Shown piece after piece: positions 1 to 5,175 of a DNA stretch of 6,985 nt (position 1 is its first letter; each line of letters starts with the position of its first letter). This DNA comes from Fodinibacter sp045807225. Lineage in GTDB: Bacteria; Actinomycetota; Actinomycetes; Actinomycetales; Dermatophilaceae. The notes under the pieces are model-generated. The model did no database searches and had not been told where the DNA came from. It saw nothing but the letters and a program-made list of their open reading frames with translations. The stretch lies in NCBI GenBank assembly GCA_045807225.1, contig JBJMHU010000214.1, positions 1-6,985 of the forward strand, in the 5' to 3' direction. The position numbers and the translations under genes are program-made.

Positions 1-1962
1 GTCTTCCGCCGGCTCGAGCCGCTGCTCGAGCAGGTCAGCAAGCCGATCCAGTACGTCGGCGGCGAGCTGAACTCGACCGTCAAGGACTGGGACGTCGCCG
101 GTGACGCCACCGTGCACTGGGCGCTGATGTACCCCGACGCCTACGAGGTCGGCGTGCCCAACCAGGGCGTCATGATCCTCTACGAAGTCCTCAACGAGCG
201 GCCCGACGCCCTCGCCGAGCGCACCTACGCCGTGTGGCCCGACCTCGAGGCGCTGATGCGCGAGCACGCGGTGCCGCAGTTCACCGTCGACGCGCACCGC
301 GCGGTCGGCGACTTCGACCTGTTCGGGCTGTCGTTCTCCACCGAGCTCGGCTACACCAACATGCTCACCGCGCTCGACCTGGCCGGCATCCCGCTGCACG
401 CCGTCGACCGCGACGACACGCACCCGATCGTCGTCGCCGGCGGGCACGCCGCGTTCAACCCGGAGACGATCGCCGACTTCGTCGACGCCGCCGTGGTCGG
501 CGACGGCGAGGAGGCCGTGCTCGCGATCACCGACATCGTGGGCGCCTGGAAGCGCGAGGGGATGCCGGGAGGCCGCCGCGAGGTGCTGCTGCGCCTCGCC
601 CGCACCGGCGGGGTCTACGTGCCCGCCTTCTACGACGTCAGCTACCTGCCCGACGGCCGCATCCAGCGCATCGCGCCCAGCCCCGACGCGCCGGGCGTGC
701 CGTGGCGGGTGGCCAAGCACACCGTCATGGACCTCGACGCCTGGCCCTACCCGAAGCAGCCGCTCGTGCCGCTGGCCGAGTCGGTGCACGAGCGGATGTC
801 GGTCGAGATCTTCCGGGGCTGCACGCGGGGGTGCCGGTTCTGCCAGGCCGGCATGATCACCCGGCCGGTGCGCGAGCGCAGCATCACCGGCATCGGCGAG
901 ATGGTCGAACGCGGCTTGGCCGCAACCGGTTTCGAGGAGGTCGGCCTGCTGTCGCTGAGCTCGGCCGACCACTCCGAGATCGCCGACGTGGCCAAGGGCC
1001 TGGCTGACCGGTACGAGGGCACCAACACCGGGCTGTCCCTGCCGTCGACCCGCGTCGACGCCTTCAACATCGACCTGGCCAACGAGCTCACCCGCAACGG
1101 CCGGCGCTCCGGGCTGACCTTCGCCCCCGAGGGCGGGTCCGAGCGCATCCGCAAGGTGATCAACAAGATGGTCAGCGAGGACGACCTGATCCGCACCGTC
1201 GCTGCTGCCTACGGCGCCGGCTGGCGGCAGGTGAAGCTCTACTTCATGTGCGGCCTGCCCACCGAGACCGACGAGGACGTGCTGCAGATCGCCGAGCTCG
1301 CCAAGCGGGTCATCGACACCGGCCGCGAGGTCAGCGGGCGCCGCGACATCCGCTGCACCGTCTCGATCGGCGGTTTCGTGCCCAAGCCGCACACCCCGTT
1401 CCAGTGGGCGGCGCAGCTCGGCGCCGAGGAGACCGACGCCCGGCTCGACAAGCTGCGCCTGGCGATCCGTTCCGACCGGCGCTACGGCTCGGCCATCGGG
1501 TTCCGCTACCACGACGGCAAGCCCGGCATCGTCGAGGGTCTGCTCTCGCGCGGCGACCGCCGGGTGGGCCGCGTCATCGAGGCCGTCTGGCGCGACGGCG
1601 GGCGGTTCGACGGGTGGTCGGAGCACTTCTCGTACGAGCGCTGGATGACGGCCGCCGAGCGCGAGCTCACCCCGCTCGGCGTCGACGTCGCCTGGTACAC
1701 CACGCGCGAGCGCGAGGAGAGCGAGGTGCTGGCGTGGGACCACATCGACTCCGGGCTCGACAAGGAGTGGCTCTGGCAGGACTGGCTCGACGCCCTCGAC
1801 GAGACCGAGGTCGACGACTGCCGCTGGACCCCCTGCTTCGACTGCGGCGTCTGCCCCCAGATGGGCACCGAGATCGAGATCGGCCCCACCGGCAAGACGC
1901 TGCTCCCGCTCACCGTGCTCGGTGCCGGACGCCCGGCGCTCGCCGAGCACACGCACGCCTAA
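1..1962 (+). CDS. TIGR03960-like B12-binding-type radical SAM protein (5' partial)
   Basis: The reading frame is open from the first base to a TAA stop at 1960, giving 653 visible residues. The visible N-terminus (FRRLEPLLEQ, then YVGGELNSTVKDW) matches the extreme N-terminus of this family as I recall it, so only a few residues should be missing. A GTG at 112 is internal, because conserved sequence precedes it. Residues about 38-190 form the N-terminal domain often called B12-binding-like, including GGHAAFNPE at 147-155 and VVGDGEE just after it. The radical SAM cluster motif CxxxCxxC is C274, C278 and C281, followed by the core with TFAPEGGSERIRK. A second Cys group near the C-terminus (C607, C612, C615, C618) could hold another Fe-S cluster; that is inference. 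The family reaction is not established. Homologues are usually followed by a TIGR03936/DUF2344 gene, which is not next here. Family call is confident, function unknown. Confidence 0.93.
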   Translation, partial: VFRRLEPLLEQVSKPIQYVGGELNSTVKDWDVAGDATVHWALMYPDAYEVGVPNQGVMILYEVLNERPDALAERTYAVWPDLEALMREHAVPQFTVDAHRAVGDFDLFGLSFSTELGYTNMLTALDLAGIPLHAVDRDDTHPIVVAGGHAAFNPETIADFVDAAVVGDGEEAVLAITDIVGAWKREGMPGGRREVLLRLARTGGVYVPAFYDVSYLPDGRIQRIAPSPDAPGVPWRVAKHTVMDLDAWPYPKQPLVPLAESVHERMSVEIFRGCTRGCRFCQAGMITRPVRERSITGIGEMVERGLAATGFEEVGLLSLSSADHSEIADVAKGLADRYEGTNTGLSLPSTRVDAFNIDLANELTRNGRRSGLTFAPEGGSERIRKVINKMVSEDDLIRTVAAAYGAGWRQVKLYFMCGLPTETDEDVLQIAELAKRVIDTGREVSGRRDIRCTVSIGGFVPKPHTPFQWAAQLGAEETDARLDKLRLAIRSDRRYGSAIGFRYHDGKPGIVEGLLSRGDRRVGRVIEAVWRDGGRFDGWSEHFSYERWMTAAERELTPLGVDVAWYTTREREESEVLAWDHIDSGLDKEWLWQDWLDALDETEVDDCRWTPCFDCGVCPQMGTEIEIGPTGKTLLPLTVLGAGRPALAEHTHA

Positions 1963-1995
1963 ATCAGGGCCTGTCCCCACCCTGCTGATCGGCGT

Positions 1996-2001
1996 CACAC
2001 T
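1996..2001 (+). promoter_or_regulatory. Possible -10 element of a leaderless lipoprotein transcript
   Basis: CACACT lies seven bases before the ATG at 2009 and fits the loose actinobacterial -10 pattern xANNNT. No Shine-Dalgarno-like purine run is present before this ATG. I see no convincing -35. This is a weak match on its own; it gains weight because three other genes in the window show the same geometry. Confidence 0.3.
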
Positions 2002-2008
2002 CAGCGGC

Positions 2009-2515
2009 ATGCCACGTCGCGCGATCGGCCTGCTGCTGGCCGTTCTCACGCTGTTGGCGACGACCGCCTGTGGGCCCACGCCCCTCCGGACGCTCGCCGA
2101 GGACATCGCCGCCGCCACCGGTGCGTCGGCCGACGACATCGTGCGGCGAGCGGAGCAGGAGGCGGGTACCACCGGGTCGTCGACCGACGACATCGTGCAA
2201 CGGTGGCGCGGGACCGTCGTCGTCGGAGCCGGGCGCGAGCTCGAGGCCTACCGGGACGTGCCGGAGGACGTGCGGTCGTTCACCTGCGACGTCGTGACCT
2301 CCGTGCTCGCCGACGACCTGGACGGCGACGCCAGCACCGACCCGTCGCCGCTCGGAGCGGCGCTCGATGCTGTCGCCGGGCTCAACCCGAGCGCTGGAGC
2401 GCACGCGCTGGCGCAGGACCTGCAGGAGGCGAAGGCCGACCTCGACGCGGGCCGGCCGGCGACCCTGACCCTGCTCGTGCTGAAGACCGGCGTCTGCGCG
2501 GTCATCGCCTCCTGA
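2009..2515 (+). CDS. Small secreted lipoprotein, family not recognised
   Basis: The product is 168 residues. The frame extends upstream to 1922 inside the radical SAM gene, but the ATG at 2009 is preferred because it starts a classic signal peptide: MPRR, a hydrophobic stretch at residues 6-18, then LATTAC with the lipobox cysteine at C21. Position -3 is Thr rather than the usual Leu, so the lipobox is not perfect. The mature part is acidic and probably mostly helical, and should be anchored on the outer face of the membrane. Residues 37-47 and 55-65 are two copies of an 11-residue unit (TGxSxDDIVxR). Two further cysteines, C93 and C163, could form a disulfide in the oxidising exterior. I recognise no domain and assign no function. 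The gene starts 46 bases after the radical SAM stop and 95 bases separate it from the channel gene. Confidence 0.8.
   Translation: MPRRAIGLLLAVLTLLATTACGPTPLRTLAEDIAAATGASADDIVRRAEQEAGTTGSSTDDIVQRWRGTVVVGAGRELEAYRDVPEDVRSFTCDVVTSVLADDLDGDASTDPSPLGAALDAVAGLNPSAGAHALAQDLQEAKADLDAGRPATLTLLVLKTGVCAVIAS
2117..2203 (+). repeat. Internal 33-bp direct repeat in the lipoprotein gene
   Basis: Two 33-base units at 2117-2149 and 2171-2203 match at 27 of 33 positions and share the exact stretch GACGACATCGTGC. They lie 54 bases apart, so the duplication is in frame and yields TGASADDIVRR and TGSSTDDIVQR. This looks like an in-frame duplication that has since diverged. Confidence 0.75.
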
Positions 2516-2523
2516 GCCCACGA

Positions 2524-2588
2524 GCGCAGGGCGAGCACCCGGCATCCACGGTGGGTGGTGTCACCCCGAAACGGACGATGCCCTGCGC
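2524..2588. repeat. 9-bp inverted repeat with nested hairpin in the lipoprotein-channel gap
   Basis: GCGCAGGGC at 2524-2532 is perfectly complementary to GCCCTGCGC at 2580-2588. Between them lies a small hairpin, GGGTG at 2553-2557 and CACCC at 2562-2566, with a four-base loop. The right arm overlaps a 10-bp palindrome, CCTGCGCAGG, at 2582-2591. There is no T-run, so it is not a canonical intrinsic terminator. It may still form structure at the end of the lipoprotein mRNA, or the palindrome may be a protein site upstream of the channel gene. Confidence 0.4.
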
Positions 2589-2598
2589 AGGCCGGTGA

Positions 2599-2604
2599 CA
2601 GGAT
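2599..2604 (+). promoter_or_regulatory. Possible -10 element of the channel gene
   Basis: CAGGAT lies six bases before the GTG at 2611, the spacing expected for a leaderless transcript. The same bases include AGGA, seven bases before the start, which could instead be a Shine-Dalgarno. The sequence alone does not decide between the two readings. No good -35 is visible. Confidence 0.35.
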
Positions 2605-2610
2605 GAGGGC

Positions 2611-3660
2611 GTGGCCACGGCGAGCACGAGCAGCCATCGCCGGGCGTTGCTCATGGGCACCGACTCCGGTCGTGACGCGGTCCGCCGCATCGCCATCGCC
2701 GTCGTCGCCCTGTTCATCGTCACCGTCTTCGGCACGGTCGGCTACGTCGTGCTCGGCTTCGGCCCGCTGGATGCGCTCTACCAGACCGTCACCACGGTGG
2801 CGACGGTCGGCTTCCGCGAGGTGCAGCCGCTCGACCACGCCGGGCAGGTCTTCACCATGGTGCTCATCGTCCTCGGCGTGGGCACCGTGCTCTACAACCT
2901 CGGGGTGCTCGTCGAGGCCGTGACCGAGGGCCACCTGCGCGAGTACCTCTGGAGGAGCCGCATGGACCGGGACATCTCGCACCTGCGTGACCACGTGATC
3001 GTCTGCGGGCACGGCCGGGTGGGCCGCTCCGCCACCTTGCAGCTGGTCGACACCGGCCACGAGGTGGTCGTCGTCGACAGCGACGCGACCAAGCTGGAGG
3101 GGATCACCGTGCCGCACGTGCTGGGCGACGCCTCGCGCGACGACACCCTGCACGAGGCCGGCATCGACCGCGCCCGTGCCCTGATCTGCGCGCTCGGCAC
3201 CGACGCCGAGACGATGTACGCCACCCTGTCGGCGCGGGCGCTGCGGCCCGACCTGGTCATCATCAGCCGGGCCCGCACCCTGGACTCCAAGGAGAAGCTG
3301 GTGCTCGCGGGCGCCACCCGGGCCGTCAACCCGCAGCTCATCGGCGGGCGGCGGATGGCGTCGTTCGCCCTCTACGCCGACGTCGCCGAGTTCCTCGACG
3401 AGGTGATGCACGAGGACGACCTCGACTTCCGGATCGAGCAGGTGCGCCTGGGGGACCGCAGCCCGCTCGCCGGGCGCAGCGTCGGGGAGGTGGACGTGCC
3501 GTCGCTGTCCGGGTGCCAGCTGCTCGCGGTCCGCCAGCCGCGCAAGGGGGCGTTCCTGCCCAACCCGGCGGCCGACACCGCGATCGAGGCGGGCTCCACG
3601 CTCATCGTCTTCGGCTCGCCCGAACAGGTGGGCGCCCTGCGCGCGTCGGCCGCCGGCTGA
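2611..3660 (+). CDS. Two-TM potassium channel with cytoplasmic RCK (TrkA-N/TrkA-C) domain
   Basis: The 349-residue product has the order of MthK-type prokaryotic K+ channels. A short cytoplasmic N-terminus is followed by TM1 at about 27-49, a pore helix and filter at about 53-70, TM2 at about 78-104, then an RCK_N Rossmann domain from about residue 127 with the dinucleotide-binding motif G133-x-G135-x-x-G138 and acidic D156 at the end of the second strand. RCK_C (TrkA-C) spans about 268-346. It should form a tetrameric membrane channel gated by a nucleotide or ion bound to the RCK ring. The filter reads T65-V-G-F-R69 instead of TVGYG, so Tyr is Phe and the last Gly is Arg. Start GTG 2611 is chosen for its upstream signals; ATG 2654 (residue 15) is an alternative. 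The gene ends 13 bases before the thioesterase gene. Whether it conducts K+ selectively cannot be read from the sequence. Confidence 0.92.
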   Translation: MATASTSSHRRALLMGTDSGRDAVRRIAIAVVALFIVTVFGTVGYVVLGFGPLDALYQTVTTVATVGFREVQPLDHAGQVFTMVLIVLGVGTVLYNLGVLVEAVTEGHLREYLWRSRMDRDISHLRDHVIVCGHGRVGRSATLQLVDTGHEVVVVDSDATKLEGITVPHVLGDASRDDTLHEAGIDRARALICALGTDAETMYATLSARALRPDLVIISRARTLDSKEKLVLAGATRAVNPQLIGGRRMASFALYADVAEFLDEVMHEDDLDFRIEQVRLGDRSPLAGRSVGEVDVPSLSGCQLLAVRQPRKGAFLPNPAADTAIEAGSTLIVFGSPEQVGALRASAAG

Positions 3661-3661
3661 G

Positions 3662-3667
3662 CAGAAT
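3662..3667 (+). promoter_or_regulatory. Possible -10 element of the thioesterase gene
   Basis: CAGAAT lies six bases before the ATG at 3674 and directly after the channel stop codon. It resembles the -10 consensus well, and the spacing suits a leaderless transcript. The only purine-rich alternative, GGGG, is two bases from the ATG, which is too close for a normal Shine-Dalgarno. No clear -35 is seen in the overlapping end of the channel gene, so read-through from the channel gene remains possible. Confidence 0.4.
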
Positions 3668-3673
3668 GGGGCC

Positions 3674-4621
3674 ATGAGCCCCCTCGCCCCCGCGGCCGAG
3701 ATCACCCTGCGCTTTCTCGCCGCACCCACGGATGCCGGCCAGTCCGGATCGGTCTCGGCCGGGCGGGTGCTCGAGTGGATCGACAAGGCCGGGTATGCCG
3801 CGGCCGCCGGCTGGAGCGGGACCTACGCCGTCACGGCATACGTGGGGAACGTGCGGTTCACCCGTCCGGTGGAGGTGGGCGAGCTGGTCGAGGTCACCGC
3901 GCGCGTGGTGCACACCGGGCGCTCGTCGATGCACATCACCGTCGACGTGGCGTCGGGCCAGCCACGCACCCGCGAGCTGGCGCCGGCCACCCGCTGCCTG
4001 ATCATCTTCGTTGCCGTCGACGAGTCCGGCCGCTCGACGCCGGTGCCGGCGCTGGTGCCGCGCACGCAGGGACAGGAGCTGGAGGAGCGCTGGGCGGCTC
4101 GGCGGGCCGACCTGCGGGCGCAGGTCGAGGCCGCCATGGCCGGCGTCGAGTACACGGATGCCGGCACCGCGCCGCGCGTCGTGATGCGCTTCCTCGCGGC
4201 GCCCACCGACGTCAACTGGGGCGGCAAGGTGCACGGCGGCATCGTGATGCGCTGGATCGACGAGGCCGCCCACGTGCTCGCCACCCAGTGGACGGGGAAC
4301 CGCACCAACGTGGCGATCTTCACTGGCGGGGTGCGGTTCTACCGGCCGCTGCGGATCGGGCACGTGGTGGAGGTCGAGGCGCGGCTGCTGCACACGGGCC
4401 GCACCTCGATGCACGTGGGCGTGCACGTGCGCTCGGGCGACCCGTCGCAGGGACCGGGCGGCATGGAGCTGACCACCTACTGCCGCACCATCTTCGTCGC
4501 CATCGACGAGGCGCGGCGGGCGGTGGCCTGCCCCACCTGGGTGCCGGCCAACGACGAGGACCGGGCGCTGGACGCCCACGCGGTAGAGCTCGTGAAGATC
4601 CGCGACCAGTTCGGCGACTGA
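3674..4621 (+). CDS. Acyl-CoA thioesterase with two hotdog domains
   Basis: The 315-residue product is an internal duplication of the hotdog fold, as in the cytosolic acyl-CoA hydrolase (BACH/ACOT7) and YciA group, which hydrolyse acyl-CoA to free acid and CoA. Domain 1 covers about residues 9-125 and domain 2 about 168-292, joined by a charged helical linker at 130-156. Both begin with RFLAAPTD (13-20 and 172-179) and share a WID helix start (35-37 and 194-196), an RF-RP strand, and HTGR-SMH (80-87 and 240-247). The repeats are not equivalent: domain 2 keeps N181 and H187 in a VNWGGKVHGG context, while the aligned positions in domain 1 are G22 and S28. Active sites in this family form between hotdogs, so one side may be structural. 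There is no signal peptide, so it should be cytosolic. The substrate chain length cannot be told. It is separated by 13 bases from the channel gene, with no evident functional link. Confidence 0.9.
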   Translation: MSPLAPAAEITLRFLAAPTDAGQSGSVSAGRVLEWIDKAGYAAAAGWSGTYAVTAYVGNVRFTRPVEVGELVEVTARVVHTGRSSMHITVDVASGQPRTRELAPATRCLIIFVAVDESGRSTPVPALVPRTQGQELEERWAARRADLRAQVEAAMAGVEYTDAGTAPRVVMRFLAAPTDVNWGGKVHGGIVMRWIDEAAHVLATQWTGNRTNVAIFTGGVRFYRPLRIGHVVEVEARLLHTGRTSMHVGVHVRSGDPSQGPGGMELTTYCRTIFVAIDEARRAVACPTWVPANDEDRALDAHAVELVKIRDQFGD

Positions 4622-4630
4622 CCCCGGTCC

Positions 4631-4721
4631 CAACTTTCCCGCCCGGTGCGGGTAGCTGTTGGTTCGCAGGGGAACTGTTGTGGGGCGAAGGTGAAGGTTC
4701 CCGCACCGGGCGAAAAAGTTG
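4631..4721. repeat. Large 22-bp-arm inverted repeat (possible structured RNA or small mobile remnant)
   Basis: The arms are 4631-4652 and 4700-4721 and are complementary at 20 of 22 positions. The inner 13 bp (4640-4652 with 4700-4712), including GCCCGGTGCGGG and its complement, are perfect. The only mismatches pair C4638 with A4714 and C4639 with A4713. In a minus-strand transcript these would be G-U wobbles, so that RNA would be paired along the whole stem. The 47-base loop holds a minor hairpin, GTTC at 4662-4665 with GAAC at 4672-4675. There is no T-run after the right arm, so it is not a canonical terminator for the thioesterase gene. No flanking target-site duplication is obvious. Role unknown. 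Confidence 0.75.
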
Positions 4722-4746
4722 AGGCAAGCCCGAGGTGCCTGTGTCG

Positions 4747-4776
4747 TTGACTATGGTGTGTGTCACACAGTAATGT
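4747..4776 (+). promoter_or_regulatory. Sigma70-type promoter of the padR-HAAS operon
   Basis: TTGACT at 4747-4752 and TAATGT at 4771-4776 are separated by 18 bases and match the -35 TTGACA and -10 TANNNT consensus closely. This is the best promoter in the window. The -10 lies seven bases before the ATG at 4784, so transcription should start at or next to the start codon and the padR mRNA should be leaderless. No Shine-Dalgarno is present there. Confidence 0.75.
4757..4769. promoter_or_regulatory. Probable PadR operator: 13-bp palindrome in the promoter spacer
   Basis: TGTGTGTCACACA is a perfect inverted repeat with six-base arms around a single central T. It sits entirely between the -35 and the -10 of the padR promoter, where a bound dimer would block RNA polymerase. 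PadR proteins are dimeric winged-helix repressors that often control their own operon, so this is the natural autoregulatory site. That it binds this PadR is inference from position and symmetry. Confidence 0.6.
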
Positions 4777-4783
4777 GCTGCGT

Positions 4784-5113
4784 ATGCCGGTGGACGGAGA
4801 GGTACTCGCGCAGCACCTGCAGGAGCTGCGCCGGGGGACCGTGGTCGTCGCCTGCCTCGCGACGCTGCGCACTCCGGGCTACGGCTACGCCCTGCTCGAG
4901 ACCCTGAGCACGGCGGGTTTCGGGGTCGACGCCAACACGCTCTACCCGCTGCTGCGCCGGCTCGAGAAGCAGGGCCTGCTGGTGTCGGAGTGGAACACCG
5001 ACGACACCCGGCCGCGCAAGTTCTACCGCACCAGTGCCGAGGGCCTGGAGCTGCTCGCCACCCTGCGCGACGACTGGCGCGCACTCGACGCCGCCATCGC
5101 CGGCCTCACCTGA
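4784..5113 (+). CDS. PadR-family winged-helix transcriptional repressor
   Basis: The 109-residue product is about the size of the short, single-domain PadR type. After an N-terminal helix, GYGYALLETL (32-41) is the conserved first HTH helix region, DANTLYPLLRRLEKQGLL (49-66) is the recognition helix and its follow-on, and residues 69-83, with RPRKFYRTS, form the wing. The C-terminal helix (about 84-105) should serve for dimerisation. PadR proteins are cytoplasmic DNA-binding repressors that release DNA on binding small ligands or under envelope stress; the ligand here is unknown. The ATG at 4784 is chosen over an in-frame GTG at 4760, because the GTG lies inside the palindrome and upstream of the -10. 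The HAAS membrane protein gene follows 62 bases later with its own Shine-Dalgarno, a frequent pairing for PadR genes. Confidence 0.93.
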   Translation: MPVDGEVLAQHLQELRRGTVVVACLATLRTPGYGYALLETLSTAGFGVDANTLYPLLRRLEKQGLLVSEWNTDDTRPRKFYRTSAEGLELLATLRDDWRALDAAIAGLT

Positions 5114-5162
5114 CGGCCGGCCGGACCGGCACCCACACCGACCTCACCCCGACGACCCGAGC

Positions 5163-5169
5163 GAGAGGA
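5163..5169 (+). promoter_or_regulatory. Ribosome binding site of the HAAS gene
   Basis: GAGAGGA ends six bases before the ATG at 5176 and is a good Shine-Dalgarno. It fixes the start of the membrane protein gene, whose open frame otherwise runs back into padR, and shows that this second cistron is translated from a leadered message. Confidence 0.7.
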
Positions 5170-5175
5170 CGAGCC

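Noticed and set aside
1963..1989. Hairpin after the radical SAM stop (CAGGG/CCCTG or ATCAG/CTGAT)
   Set aside because: Only five base pairs with a long loop, two competing pairings and no T-run. Too weak to call a terminator.
1922..2008. Upstream start of the lipoprotein at 1922, overlapping the radical SAM gene
   Set aside because: It would add 29 residues before a clear signal peptide and lipobox, so the start at 2009 is favoured.
2248..3786. Long minus-strand open frame of 512 codons
   Set aside because: It lies opposite the lipoprotein gene's end and the whole channel gene, and its translation is low-complexity (rich in H, D, G, R, V) with no domain. It is a high-GC shadow frame.
4631..4721. 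Intrinsic terminator of the thioesterase gene
   Set aside because: The stem is strong, but the 47-base loop and lack of a T-run after the right arm do not fit a canonical intrinsic terminator. It is kept only as an inverted repeat of unknown role.
4722..4740. Small inverted repeat AGGCA/TGCCT upstream of the padR -35
   Set aside because: Five-base arms around nine bases are expected by chance in this composition.
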